From Gelatoporia subvermispora B (lineage: Eukaryota > Basidiomycota > Agaricomycetes > Polyporales > Gelatoporiaceae): a stretch of DNA of 64,000 bases. A program made the position numbers and the translations under genes. Shown here piece after piece: positions 21,872 to 34,637 of this stretch. How positions within the stretch are numbered: position 1 is the stretch's first letter; each line of letters starts with the position of its first letter. The stretch covers positions 2,902,576-2,966,575 of the forward strand of contig KB445791.1 in the NCBI GenBank assembly GCA_000320605.2. Reading direction: 5' to 3'. The notes beneath the pieces were generated by a model. The model was given only the letters and a program-made list of their open reading frames with translations, was not told where the DNA came from and ran no database searches.

Positions 21872-23341
21872 ATGAATTCCACCGGTGGGTCTCTAGGCCA
21901 TTGTATAAGACGATAATCTCTCAGCTGACTATCGTGGATTAGATACAAGTGAGATCAATCCATATGGATACACGCCAGACCGGGGCGTATGCTTTACTTT
22001 TATCATTTTGTTTGGCATTTCTGTTTGTGAGTCTTTCATATGAGGTATCTACGATACTGCTGAACGTAGTGGATCCAAATGACAGTCGTGCATCTCGTCC
22101 AAACATTTTACTTCAAAGTATGGTATTGGATACCCACGACGCTTCTTGCAGGAGCTGGCGAAATCTTGGGCTGGGCCGGTCGTCTTTGGTCTACCTATAA
22201 TCTCTTCAATTCCGACGCATATACGATACAGTATGTCTCCCAGAGCTCGCAAATGACAGTTTCTCATTGAACGTCAGAATCGTGTCGCTCATCATCGCTC
22301 CAACTCCTTTTATTGCCGCTATATTCACCGCCTTTGGTCGCTTGGTAATGCTTCTCGGTCCACAGTACAGCCGCCTCACTCCGAGGAAATGTATGTAGTC
22401 GTCAGTTGGCCTTAGCTCGATGCTCACATCCGACTTGTAGACTCCAGGATATTCATCACATCGGTATATCAAGGAGCCCACGATCCATCCGTACGATCTT
22501 GACGAGCTTGACAGGACATTTTGTGCCTCGTGATACAAGCTCTGGGGGGAGCAACAGCATCAGGAGCGAATACACCATCGGACGCGCAGGCAAAACTTGT
22601 TAGGTGTTAAACTCAGCTACTCCAACCTTTACTAATTTTGATGGGATCTAGGGAGGATATCTCGCCCTCGGTGGTATTGCTTTGCAATTGAGTGAGCTGC
22701 CCCTTTACGGGTTATGAGCATGTCCTTCCTTACATCATCCCTCCAGTATCCTTGATTTGCTTCGTCGTGCTTTCGAGCGAATTCCTTCTTCGGTACAAGT
22801 ACGATAAACCATATCCACGCGCTACAAGTACTTCCGCGTTCGTTACTGGATACAGACGTCCTCGCACAGAGCGAAGCGTGAAGCTTTTCATTAGAGGTCT
22901 CGCACTTGCTACTTTCTTTCTCTTCGTTCGGTGAGTCACCCGGCGTCACGGTAATAGTCTGTTACAAAGCGATTGACGTGATCCTTAAGCGCAATCTATC
23001 GAACTATCGAACTGGCCGATGGTTGGAACGGAACGGTCATCCACACTCAAGTATACTTCAGTGCGTATTTAGTAGTTTATCTGTAAATCATAATCTGACT
23101 CAATTGTGCAGATTGTTTCGACGGGACGATGGTCTTCCTAGCGTTTTTCACGATGAACCTCGCGCATCCGGGCTTTCTACTTGGAGCCCGCGCCTTCAAG
23201 ACAGAGATTGAGAGGCTTGCGTTGGCGAAATTTCCAGCAACGTATCAGGACCAGAATCAGATGGATCTAGAGACCGCAGCAAGCCAGTCTTGAAAAGGGA
23301 ATATCGAGTAGTGGTGTACTACTTTCTCTCTTTGATGTGTA
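21872..23341 (+). CDS. RTA1-like lipid-translocating exporter, copy 2
   Basis: Ten exons: 21872-21884, 21943-22026, 22086-22230, 22278-22390, 22441-22463, 22515-22598, 22652-22691, 22747-22930, 22990-23060 and 23112-23341, giving 328 residues. It is membrane-embedded throughout. GEILGWAGRLWS, IIAPTPFIAA, LGPQYSRLTPRKYSRIFI, LALGGIALQL, RYKYDKPYPR and YRTIELADGWNG mark the RTA1 family. Internal exons of 145, 113, 23, 84, 40 and 71 nt match copy 1 exactly in length and phase, so the two arose by duplication of a complete gene. The C-terminal tail is longer and divergent, ending in a hydrophilic region and a short hydrophobic end. Confidence 0.88.
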
Positions 23342-26300
23342 GTGTCGTATCACTAGTCCTAAGCCAACAAATGAATCCCTGCATGTTCGTTCAATAACCT
23401 GTCCAAAATCACTCGCGAAACACGAACTGCGCCGGTCAATCTCTCGCAATGTTCGAGTGAGATCGAATCTCTTTCACTAGCCGATACCTGAGATATGCTC
23501 TAAATCAATACTATATGATATTTCTCCTCTTGAGTTGTCGAAAAGCTCTATGACCCTCATTGGTGAGAGAACAAGTTGAACATCGATTACTATACTGGGA
23601 AAGGAAGGAAGGATGGCGCTTATTGCAATAACGCTTCCTAAACGCCTGGAGCTTCATGAAACACTTGCTATCTCGGACGGTCGAGGCAAACTCATGGAGA
23701 GTATTGACCCAGAGATGTAAATTTAATTGAGTGGGGACACTTGGTACGCTTTGAATGGCCTCGGAGATGTAAACCTTTTAGCTAGAATTGGCCACAGATT
23801 CATGACGGGTGCCGGTCGACTCATTCTTGACCAAGAATCTTGTGAACAATGGCGTGTGATCCACGTATGTTGGTGGGTTGGAACGCTTTGTAAATCCAAT
23901 ATCTTACTGATTTCGATACGTTATCACCAAGAGATTGAATGGCGCTTGCGTTGCGTCTAGCGAAGGGCGCGCTAACTAGCGCAGTCTTCAAAACACTTTT
24001 GGGTGAAATTTCATCAAAGGATGCTTCCGTGAATGTATGGATGCATACTCGTTTGACTTATGTTTCAGGATACGGTGTGTCTACCCGAAAACTTATCCAG
24101 CGGACATCACCTTGAAGACTACAGGGGAAATATGCCGACGGAAGATAGTGGGAAGTTGTTACCCGAGCAGTATTTTCCAACAGGACACTGCGAATGGTGC
24201 GAGAACACTCACACAGGCTGCGCAGGATATTTTCTGATTTCTTAGCCTCGTGCCAGTACTCTTGCAGCCGGTGGTACAAGCGTCTAAAATCCGCCAACCC
24301 CAACTCGAGGCCTACCATGCAGCCTCCCTCACTCAACGACGCTTCTATGCGCCGCAGGCATTGCATGACCGATCCTGCGGAGTTGAAGTGTTGGAACATG
24401 GTTGATACACCGACACCCGCAGCGCTTCAGCCGACCTTGAGCTGCATCGCCCCGCGCGCAGCTCGTCAAACCATGCGGGTCTTGGGGCATGCATCTGTAT
24501 CTCATGAGCTCAAAGTTTGCGATCCCAGCATGATGCCGTAGCTATTGATAATCCATTCCGTAGTCCAGTACCTGAACCATCACGTCAGCTAACTCCTCGC
24601 CTGGACAACCCAGCGACAATTACAATCCGTGAGTGTGGGTTTGGTCCACATGTCAGGAGAATTAACCGTAATGAGGCATTCCGCAGAGATGGTGCGACTG
24701 CTCGACTGCTCTTTTCATACCGGATCGTGAAGCGCATAGCCCGAATTTGACACTCTCCATGACATTCTTCCGGGGTCCAGACCTATCGTTGACACGATGT
24801 CAAACCGGCATGGAGTATCTTAGGATCCCAGTGAATATATCCATTTCCCCCCTTTCAATGTGACAGGCCGCTCACGGCATGCACGGGAATATTGCAGAGG
24901 TCCTGGAGCGGAGTCTTCTGGGCTGACCGGAATTCCGCGGAAACCTACCGTGTCTCGCGCGGTGAGCCTCAGCCGCTTCAGTGCCTACTGATCCATACCC
25001 TCCCCTCTCTCCCTCGTGGACATGGTCCATGCTAAACAAAGACAGTGTAGACCATGCCCGTGTCTACACTCTACCCCCGTCTTCAGGGATGGCCAATAAC
25101 CCCAGCCAGACCTCTAGCAAGATACCTCTACCCACCGGCTACCGCGCTTTTCCTGTGACACGATTAAGGTTGACCTCCCTGCGATTATTCGAGAATTTTT
25201 GTGAAGAGATATACCTTCATCACGCAAGAATGGAGCCTGTTCCTACCGCAACATACTTGCATGAGGCCACATTCAAACCGTCATAAAACACAAGACTGAT
25301 TCGCAAGAGAATGATGACTGGAGACCATATTGTAATGTACGACCCTGGTGCGCGGTCTATGAGTGCGTCACATCTACTCCTCTTTGCACATTTGTCCCAT
25401 TAATGAAGTCTTTTTTGTATGCACCCACAGCATTGCTAATTACACGCTGCATCATCGATGAAGACTGATTTGATTATATTGCATCGTAGAAGGGTTCACC
25501 TTCACATATTGGCGTTCTCAATGCAAAGTTATACTCTCTATATGCCGTATGCTCCGTCGTTGTTGCGCTGCATATTTTGTAGCTTTTTGTGCCAATCTTA
25601 CTCATAGGTTTCGTGGACCCTGCTTCGTGAGTCGTACATCTCTCAAGTTCAATGCTCAGGGATTTTCCACGATCTCTGACTCCGGCCATTTTGCCTATGG
25701 CTTTGCGCTACACCATTGGTGGAGACCTGTTGACTCTCTTTGGTACCACCACTCTATATGATGCCATTTCTTCGATGCCGCCAAAAGATACTGGATGGGG
25801 CCACCCTTGATCATGGGCGGTTGGGCCCTGACAATTACTACGCAATCGGTTCTGATATTGCCCGGTTACCCGAACCGGGTCAGAACCTCTACACTCTCCG
25901 GTGCCGCTTGCAAACGGTAAGTTATTGCCTGTATACTGCCAGCGAGGATCTCAGTTCGAAATTGTCGATAGTACCTCCTGATATTTCGTAGTAGTTTTCG
26001 AGCGGGAGCCCAATGCCATGTGGAGCGCCCCGTAATTTTCTGCGATAAAACTTCCGCATGAATCGAGTGAGAATAATTTTTTGGTTGCTTATCGCTACGT
26101 CTTCGCGTGAAGCGCTAGTGCCCCACGAGGCAGGAAGAAGTGAAGCTGCGCACGGGATCGTTTAGGGTTCGGATGAAGTGAGCCAAGGTACAGAATTCTA
26201 AACATGCCTATTTGGGCGAGAGGTGGAGCGCGCGCAGCGGCGTCACCGCTTTCCCTGTGACGATGGTCCAGCCTACTTGCCATCAACTGTCTTTAAATGT

Positions 26301-27493
26301 GCTGTGGTCACTGTGCCTGCTCAACGCTCCGCAGTCGAAAAATCAGAGGGATAGTAATTCCCGACGATCGACTCAGCTCTGCATATTACACCGGGCAGCG
26401 TTCACTGTTCACGGTCGCAACTTGACTCCCGAGTCCCGAAGAGTAGGCGACCGTTCTGCTAGCCGGTCCGGCAATGTCGGACAACTCGCTCGCGGGATGC
26501 CAGTACGTTCACTTCGCCTGCCTGAAGTAACGTGCGTGAGCATAGGGCCTGCTGTGCTCTCCTGATCGTGTATCTCCTCTCCGGTCCCGGAGCCCAGAGT
26601 TTGCGTCGACTCATCAGATTTCTCTTCATCAGAGTGCTCTGACTTCGTGAGATTTTCGAGCATTGCGTTCCAGGTTACTGGCACCGGAGACTGATTAGCT
26701 GTACACCTTCAGGGTTGATTACTGCGGGCCAATCGTGTGCCGCCCGCTCGTCGCTCATCACGATCGTGCCATTCGAGATCTCGAGCTATCATCTGCTCTA
26801 GGGCGTCCTACTAGCATCCACTTGCAACACTGCACGATCTCATTAGCAACCGTGGCACGGCCATCTTGCAAGCGATGAAGCGGCCGTCTCAGTATTGCTT
26901 GCTCACAGTTTTACTTCGGCGATTCTCTGTTCGGGCGCTGCCATGTCACGGCTAGACGCTCATCCTGACGTGCGTAACTAGTCGCTGCCGCCTTGTGTCC
27001 TGGAATATCGTGGATAGGATTTTCTGTATTTGGGCTGGATAGACAATTATGTCTGAATCTACCCTCGTTCCCACGCGGCGATGCAGGCTCTTTGCGACTC
27101 CCGCGCAGGAGCCTTACACGTTCTTGACTTCGCTCACGTATTGATGGGCGCCCATCAGTCCGCTCACAAGAGAGGGTCTAACGCCTGCACGCACTCTGCA
27201 ACGTGAAACCCTTTGGAGACATGGACTGCGGCTTCACACACTGGATTCGACTAACTCCTCGCTGCGGGAGCCGCAGCCTACCTGCTTGCCAACCCATTTG
27301 GGGATGGCTCACCGCCTCCCTGCTAGTTTGATGCGTTGCGGTGGCGCCCTGACATCTCGGATTTTTGCCTCATTGCGAGTCATATAAGAGCAGGCATCCG
27401 GAGTGCAATGCCATTACTCTACGTTACCTTTCAAACCCTGTGGTCGTGTTCTTTTTCTATTTCCTTGTATTGCATACACGACCTGTGACTGTC
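23342..27493. other. 4.1-kb gene-poor spacer inside RTA1 array
   Basis: No gene was recognised. Open frames are short, including 24058-24399 on the minus strand (no ATG-led domain recognised) and scattered ones of 60-117 codons. A loosely related pair occurs around 25140-25185 and 26240-26285, each containing a CCGC-TTTTCCTGTGAC-like core, which suggests old repeat decay. The 26.2-27.35 kb part is richer in GC and CpG than 23.3-26.0 kb. It may hold degraded transposon or gene remnants. Confidence 0.35.
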
Positions 27494-28898
27494 ATGAACT
27501 CCACTAATCCGGCAGGTAAGTCTCTTTCGGTTGACGCAAAGTGCATTGGCTCATGTCTTTACAGTGCCTTCATTTACCGTGGACTCTCATGGCCACATCA
27601 TTTCCCCCTTCTACGGCTACACTCCCACAGAGAGTGTATGCATATTATTTGTTAGCTTGTTTGGCTTGACTGCATGTATGTGTGCCCGCAGGATTTCACC
27701 GCTTTCTGGTACTAACGGATCTACAGTCATCCATGTAGTGGAGTCCGTTCTCTTCAGGATGTGGATCCTGTTGCCTACAGTATGCTTGGCGGCGGTCGGC
27801 GAGGTACTAGGCTGGTCAGCCCGTCTGTGGTCTAGTCTGGCTCCGTTGAACAATACACCATACACCATGCAGTAGGTTGTTCTTCACGGCGGAACCCCTG
27901 TCAATCGCTGACGCTTGTCGTCGCCAGAATTGCAGTCACGATCATCGCTCCTACACCATTCGTAGCAGCTATCTTCCTCCTCTTCTCCCGAATCGTTGGG
28001 CGATTGGGTCCTGCGTATAGCCGACTGAGCCCCAGACTCTGTATGTTCGCTCTTTTGTAGTCCTTGTGTCACACCTACTAACCTGACACTAGATTCTAGG
28101 ATATTTTTCACAGCTGTAAGATATCATCTCGCACAAAACAAATGTTTCTGTTCACTGATGATGCGTAGGATTTCACCTGTCTCCTTGTACAAGCCGTAGG
28201 AGGTGGTTTGGCGGCTACGGCTAACACAAATAGTGGGGCGAACCTTGTGAGTAACATGTCATTGCTAGTTGGCTCATACCCTAACGTTGAGACAGGGCGG
28301 CAACATTATGTTGGCGGGTATTATCATTCAGATGAGTAAGTGTCCACTCTACTTTCCGCCCGCATATTGCTCAAGCAATCTCCGACAGTCTTCCTTACCA
28401 TCTTCGCTGCCTGCGCTGGCGAGTTCCTCTGGAGATATTCTCGCGACCGTCCGTATCGCCGGGTGCAAGGTCAGCGTCGCGAAATGGATTCCAAGCTCAG
28501 GATGCTCGTCAATGGTCTGACTGCTAGTACCGTCTTCCTGTTTATTCGGTACGCCATCCCTCTCGAATACCCTGGATTATTGCTAAGGCGACCCTGGTAA
28601 CAGTGCTGTGTACCGGACTGCCGAGTTGGCCGATGGCTGGAATGGTCGGATCATTGAGACTCAGGTCTACTTCAGTGCGTTACTACACACATGCCGATTA
28701 CTGGTTAGCTGACGTGTGGAAACTAACTCCACAGCCGTGTTCGACGGACTGATGGTGGTGCTTGCCATGCTCATCATGAACGTCACACATCCTGGCTTCT
28801 TGTTCCGACCCGACTCTCAATACGACGAAGCACCTATGGAAAAGTTCTCATATTCCAGTTCGGAAACAGGGACACAGGTCCAGCTGCTGCGTGCGTAG
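27494..28898 (+). CDS. RTA1-like lipid-translocating exporter, copy 3
   Basis: Ten exons: 27494-27515, 27565-27675, 27727-27871, 27928-28040, 28093-28115, 28169-28246, 28296-28335, 28389-28548, 28604-28674 and 28735-28898, giving 308 residues. Family features are FYGYTPTESVCILFV, GEVLGWSARLWSSL, VTIIAPTPFVAAIFL, LGPAYSRLSPR, GGNIMLAGIIIQM, RYSRDRPYRR, and YRTAELADGWNG. Exons of 145, 113, 23, 40 and 71 nt are the same length as in the other two copies. The first exon is longer (22 instead of 13 nt) and the hydrophilic loop is shorter. It has no inactivating change. Confidence 0.88.
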
Positions 28899-29545
28899 AG
28901 TTTTGACACCGAGGCAAAACGGCGGTTTAGCTGCTGGGTGGAAGGATCCAAGCTGCTACGATATACCAGAGCGTGTATTTGATCAGTGAACTATGCTTAC
29001 GGACTTCTGTGATGTTTTTAACGGACTGTAACGTGCCCCAGCGAATCGCAATACAATGTTGTTGTTTCGCTGTACGTCGGTAGCGTCAAGTTAGTGTAAC
29101 GAGTGCGGCAGGACCCGGCCTAGTCCACCGGCGTAACGGCACTAGAATTGGTTGTAATGGGCTGTAAATTGGGACGGATAGTCCAGCGGCTGCGTGTAGT
29201 GCAATTCCCGCACGTTCCATTTTCCACAACCGTTGCAGCCAGGGTGCATGTGGTGCTGACTCGCGTCGCGCGGATGTAGAGCTTGAAAACCAGTGAGAAG
29301 GCACTGAGGAGCCTTTTGTGGACGTTCTGTGATTGGCGACGCATGGGCTGGTCAACACCTCGTTGGTGCATTCAGAGATGCTATGAATGGTTGGAACATG
29401 AGACAACATCTAGTCCGAATTAAAGTGGCATTTCCACTTATGGCGAGAGCTCAAACGATGTCGCCGTCGCTGCTTGCGTCTGCAAACTCCCCTCACTCGA
29501 CTGGTCCCTTCATCTTCTATTCTGAGAACAACCTGCGAGCGACTC
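28899..29545. other. Intergenic, promoter side of DHFR
   Basis: About 650 bp without a recognised gene. The DHFR frame stays open upstream to about 29474, but without an ATG, so translation most likely starts at 29546. Confidence 0.5.
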
Positions 29546-30224
29546 ATGTCTCGACTAACAGTGATTGTCGCCGCTACTCTCACAAATGGCATCGGCCAAA
29601 ATACGCGGCTCCCTTGGCGGCTTCCCAGGGAGATGGCTTACTTTGCGCGAATCACCACGCACGCGCCAGAGGGTGCCATGAACGCAGTGGTGATGGGCAG
29701 AAACACTTGGGAGAGCATTCCCCGGAAGTTTAGGCCACTCCCGAAGCGAGTGAACATAGTCATCAGCAGCAATAAGCAATACGAGCTGTACGTGACATAG
29801 AATGGAAAGTTTCGCGTCTGACTTGCGCCTACGCGTCAGGATGCCGCCGGATTCAGCTACTCCACCAACACCTGTCTATCTACACTCGAATCTAGACTCT
29901 GCCTTGGACAGGCTCTCTCACTCTGAATGGATAGAGAGCCCTATACATCGGTCGTTCGTCATAGGTGGTGCCTCACTCTACGGTGAAACTCTCGCACTAC
30001 CGCCCACAGGGCCGTTCGTAGACCGCGTCCTGCTCACGCGCATACTCTCTCCGGCATTCGAAGACTGTGATGTATACATGCCGGACTTTCTGGGTACAGA
30101 GGAGGAGAGCGCATGGAGGAGAGCGTCGCATGAGGAGCTGCAGGAGTGGGCTGGGGTCGAAGTGCCGGAGGGAATACAGGAAGAGAATGGCATTAAGTAC
30201 GAATTTCAGATGTGGGTCCGCTGA
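29546..30224 (+). CDS. DFR1: Dihydrofolate reductase
   Basis: Two exons, 29546-29787 and 29840-30224, give 208 residues, close to other fungal enzymes. It reduces dihydrofolate to tetrahydrofolate with NADPH for thymidylate and purine synthesis. Visible motifs are LTVIVAATLTNGIGQNTRLPWRL with the substrate-binding region, the NADPH-binding MGRNTWESIP, RVNIVISS, and the second cofactor motif FVIGGASLYGE. The C-terminal IKYEFQMWVR is typical. The first ATG in the frame opens directly onto the first beta strand. The gene converges on bL36m with only 149 bp between stop codons. Confidence 0.95.
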
Positions 30225-30373
30225 TCACGAACAGGAGCATGTAATCCAGACTACACATGATCAGTGTAGATAACATCGTCGACTGTTCATCATAGTAGCA
30301 ATCTTTGTTGAGAGTCGATGTTGTAGAGCAATGGTATGGCCATTTGCAACGTGAAAGTGGTTAAGCTGGTAGC

Positions 30374-30675
30374 TTAGCCTTGGCGCTACATGATTGTCAG
30401 AAAGGAGACGGAGTAGCGAAATCATTGTAACACACCTGCTTGTGCTTGGGGTTCCTGGAGCAAATGATGTAGATCCTGCCTTTTCTCCTCACGACGGCGC
30501 ATCCATCGCACATCCTCTTCACCGACGACCGGATTTTCATTCCCCGCGCCAAGAAGGGCTGTTGCTGCAGCTGCGACAGATGTTCATGGTGGCAGCGGAG
30601 AGAGACTGGTGATGGAACAGGTGCCCGGAGGCGAGCCAGCAAGGGCCTGCTGGACGCAAGGAGAGCGCGAAGCAT
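30374..30675 (-). CDS. Mitochondrial ribosomal protein bL36m
   Basis: Exons 30675-30436 and 30385-30374 give 83 residues. The mature part is a canonical bL36: [19 protein letters not shown], then [16 protein letters not shown], with the Cys/His zinc-binding set (C-x2-C and C-x-x-N-P-K-H). The first 45 residues are Arg/Leu/Ser-rich without acidic residues early on, fitting a mitochondrial targeting sequence. The last exon is 12 nt and encodes only RQG plus the stop. It is required to obtain the conserved KHKQRQG end rather than a read-through tail. The gene is divergent from the DMT transporter, with 245 bp between start codons. Confidence 0.93.
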
Positions 30676-30920
30676 TTTGAGCTGAGAGCTACTGAGTTGG
30701 ATGTTCTCGACTTGGTACGCCGGGCGTTGTGTCCCACGTGCCGCAGGCCAGATCGCATCGGACGCGTGGTCGGTAGCTGTCCCGACAGTCCCGGTCCCGG
30801 CATGGTCTGCACGAGTGCTCCTTAACCTTCACGTAACCACCTTGCTCTTCTTTGCATCTTCATGAGGCCTCGCCAACATCTAATTGCAAGATTCTGATAT
30901 ATCTCTGGTTGCGCTCATAG

Positions 30921-32378
30921 ATGACTCATAGACATGCCGCCGCGGGCGTGACATTAGGCGGCAAGGCTGCTGTTAGTCTGTTCATCGTATCCCTCTTGGC
31001 TTTCGTGGCGGAAAGCCAGTTGACCGAGGTGAGCATGTTCATGCTCACTCGTTACCTATTACTGAACTGTAGGATACAGTATGTACAGAATGGATTGGGC
31101 TTTCGGCAGCCATACTTCATTTTGTGAGACTATAACCCATTCTGTCAACGAAACTAGCGAACTTATTTGTCCTATGCGTGCGTGATGCAGCTACGTTGTT
31201 CATTCTTCATTCTCGATTATGCTACCAATACATATGTTGTATCTGGCAATTTCCTCCAACTCGATCGGGTCGCTTTGGGCAGGGTTGATCCTTGCCTTGA
31301 AACGACAGCTGAGCTCCTCGAGCATACCAGTTCATCTCGAGCGTGGCCTGTCAGACTTACCCACTAGACGTTTCGTGGCTATGATTCTCCTCCTGACGGC
31401 GGGTATGACCATCCCTGGTCTCCTCTGGTTCCTTGCAGTCCCCCTCGCGCCGTGAGTCCCCATTTTATCGTCCATGTGCCATTGGTTGATACCCTTCTGT
31501 CAGTATTACAGATGTCACCGCCTTGTGGAACACGAACGCTTTCTTTGCATATCTCTTCTCGGTGAAGCTGATGCACTTGACATGGGAACCGCGGCGCCTG
31601 GCCGCAGTACTATTTGCTACATTAGGCGCTACCATCGTCGTATACGGAAGCGGTGCTTCAGACGGGGAAGATACCAGTGCCAACAGCAAGGCTTCCTTAC
31701 AAGGGCTGTTCAGCCTCAGCCCGGCCTTCCTCGGAGATATGTTGACGCTTGTCGCATCCGTGGTCTATGGGTTGTATCAAGTCCTATACAAACTCCACAT
31801 CGCCCTGCCTTCCGACCCCGAAGTCCAAGCCGATGCCGCTTATAGATGTCTTGCGACATCCTCCGAAGCGATTCCAGATGACCTTGAGGAATCAATGGGC
31901 GAGATTGCCGAACCTGATCCGACTGCTTCGCCCTCGGATGCAGTGTACCCGCCACCGTTTGGGCTATACCCAAATTTCCTCACATCCGCTATCGGGCTAT
32001 GCACATTCCTTGTGCTCTGGATACCAATCCCAATACTGCACTTCTACGACATAACACCTTTTTATTTCCCTACAACATCACAGCAGGTCTTTGTAATCGC
32101 TGGCATTGCGCTTGGCGGTGCTATCTTCAATGCCGGGTTCATGGTGAGCCTCTGGAATTTGCCACCCGGACTGTTATTAATTTTACTGCGTCTAGATCCT
32201 AATGGGAGTTTGGGGGCCAATTGTCACCTCGGTCGGAAGCTTGTTGACCATTGTCCTGATGTTTGCGTCCGATGCACTCTTCGGACGCTCCATGGGTTCC
32301 ATTACGATATGGAGCATGCTAGGATCGGGATGTATTGTCTTAGCGTTCACTGCTCTTGCCTACGAGATAATACGATGA
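30921..32378 (+). CDS. DMT-superfamily (EamA/SLC35-like) transporter
   Basis: Exons 30921-31028, 31080-31123, 31191-31451, 31504-32143 and 32196-32378 give 411 residues with about ten hydrophobic spans. Family features are the N-terminal FIVSLLAFVAESQLTEYVQN, YVVHSSFSIMLPIHMLYLA, ITDVTALWNTNAFFAYLFSV, and RLAAVLFATLGATIVVYG with the acidic loop SGASDGED. The end is WGPIVTSVGSLLTIVLMFAS. A Ser/Pro-rich cytosolic loop of about 70 residues (residues about 245-300) splits the two halves. It resembles fungal vacuolar or thiamine-repressible (THI74-like) transporters, but the substrate cannot be read from sequence. Confidence 0.88.
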
Positions 32379-32953
32379 TCGCTGGGAGCTGCGGCGCTTT
32401 CGGCCTTCTAGTGTCCTCTGAAGGATTTTTGCGGAGCATGGCAGCAAGTTAAGTCCTCATGGTTGTGTGGCTCACGAGATCTCGATGTGTTTGCACCATG
32501 AGCGACCATCGGTGCCTATACATATTATCAAGCGTGTAGCTATAGCACAAGTGGAGAGAAACCGCTCGAAAGCAACGAACATGAGTGAATGATGCGGGCG
32601 ATGATCGTGAATGAGGAAAGAGGCTTGATATAACACGAAGTGCGAGGAGCGTGTACACGGAAGTCCCAGATCCTGCTGCAGTGCCAACACCAGAGGCCAG
32701 GACAAGCGAGAAGAACAAAAGAGACGTTAAGTTAGACGGCTTGGTGGGGGGGAAGTACTGGTCCTGACCCAAGCATGCGCCAACGGCAAGCAAAAGCAAC
32801 CACGAGACTGCCCCTCTCCCTCTGTCGTCACGTTGAAAATCGTAATGGGTATTAGGGCGTTCATCCAATATACTCACTGCACGGGCAGCACCCAAGGCTT
32901 CCCTCTACTAATTATACTCGTATACCCGGCTGCGGAGACCTGCCAGCGGCGCT
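32379..32953. other. Convergent intergenic region
   Basis: About 575 bp between the stop codons of the DMT transporter and the PPZ-type phosphatase. Short frames on the minus strand have no recognisable content. Confidence 0.5.
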
Positions 32954-34637
32954 TCAGGTCGTGGCCATCATGCTGCAAGTGGACATCAGCTGACGTCGAA
33001 GGCACGTTGCACGTGAGCGTACCTTTTCCGCTTCGCTTTCGTCATTTCTTTGCGTAGAGCAGGCCCGTCGAGCGGCTTCAGCAGTTCAAACGCGCATAAC
33101 AGTTCCTCCGAGACGCTGTTATTGAATTCCTTTCAGCAAACGTCACTTGACCCCGGATATATGACACGAACCTCATGCAGGCGCCATAATTGTCGAATTC
33201 TACGTACAACCCGTCAGCTGAGGCATACCGCACAGACTCGTCATGACTCACCTCCGCAGTAGTTCGGCGCGCTGAAGACAGTAACTAGTGTCCTGTCATT
33301 CCAAAATTCATAGCCATCCTCGACCACCATATGTGCTCGGCATATCAGATCCATGTCGTAACGCGTGAGGAAGTCGTTGATGATGGCCTTGCCAAAGCAA
33401 TAGCTGACACCGCGCTCGTTGTCTTCCCAGTCTGTAGCCGTGTCTGAAGGATCTGACCACAACAGATCGTTCAAAAGACCGTAGTCTGGGACATCCGTCG
33501 GTCGCTGAATGCGCTTGATTTCGTCCATGGAGTGCAAAGATGGTGAGAGGCCGCCATGTACGCAGAAAATCTTGGAGGCCACGATGGCGGCGATGGGCAG
33601 GCAGTTGAAGACGTCGATGAACGTCTTCCAAATCTTGATGTTACATCGTCGCTTACACTCATCGTAGAAGCCGTAGACTAAGAATTCGTGAGTAACAGAG
33701 CAGAGACGTAATGAAAGTGCTCACCTCTCGTGACGTTGGCACACTCGTGATTGCCCCTTAGCAGGAAGAAATTCTCCGGATACTTGATCTTGTAACACAG
33801 GAGTAGTAAGATAGTCTCGAGACTTTGCTTTCCTCGGTCCACGTAATCTCCTAAGAAGAGATAGTTCGCAGCTGGAGGGAAGCCACACATTTCGAAGAGG
33901 CGGATGAGGTCAGAGTACTGTCCGTGGACGTCACCGACGATCTTGACCGGTGGCGAGAGCTCTATGAGCGTTGGTTGGCTCAGGAACACTTCACGCGCGG
34001 CCTGGCATATAGCAACAATCTCTGCGTTCTTCAGGCACAGCGACTTGCTGACTTTGCCTGTGTATCCAACATCCAACAACCGCTGGATCATGTCGTCAAT
34101 ATCGAGTTGTTTGATCCTCTCCCTGTCCTTTCCTACGGAGCTTGCGGTGGGATCGTTGATATTGAAGCTTGCAGTGGACCCTGGAGTCGGGTATCCTGTT
34201 GGAGACGCGGCATTGGAGAGGATGGTCTGAGTTACGGGAATGTCGAGGGGTGCAGGCTTGTTGGCGGCGGAGGGTGATGTGGAGGGTGAGGACGCCGTAT
34301 ACGACGTGGACAGGCTGTTGCTGAGGGCAGAGTCGATGTTTGAAGATCCGGACTCGCCTCCAGGAGGTCGCGAGCCGCTGCCTGTTGGCGGTATCGCGGT
34401 ACCTTCCGGGCTGGAAATGTTGATGGCGGGCGTGCCGTTGCTAGCCGCGCTATCGGGGCCATTGCCTGCGCTTGCAGACTTGGAGGAGTGGGGAGCCGTC
34501 GCTCGCGACACGCTGCCGTGTGGGGTGGAATCGTTTGTTTCAGTGCTGGCAGTGTCAGGGCCCGTCGCTGCATCGACGACGGCGTTGTCCTTGTCCTTTC
34601 CATTCTTCCTTGCCTTTTTCGACTGCTGCTGGCCCAT
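32954..34637 (-). CDS. PPZ1: PPZ-type serine/threonine protein phosphatase
   Basis: Exons 34637-33725, 33677-33252, 33199-33172, 33115-33023 and 32972-32954 give 492 residues. A disordered Ser/Thr/Pro-rich extension (residues 1-172) begins with MGQQQSKK, a likely N-myristoylation and membrane-anchoring signal as in yeast Ppz1. The PP1-like catalytic domain follows: GDVHG at 235-239, GDYVDRG at 263-269, RGNHE at 294-298, then [17 protein letters not shown], the long [15 protein letters not shown] and SAPNYCGEFDN. These supply the two-metal site. In yeast this enzyme controls cation and pH homeostasis and is restrained by Hal3. The last two small exons give an end reading KAKRKSMMATT; the final splice is the least certain part, since read-through would give an alternative tail. 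Confidence 0.92.

Noticed and set aside
26900..27360. GC-rich stretch suspected of holding tRNA-like folds
   Set aside because: No complete cloverleaf or GTTCRANNC T-loop box could be assembled.
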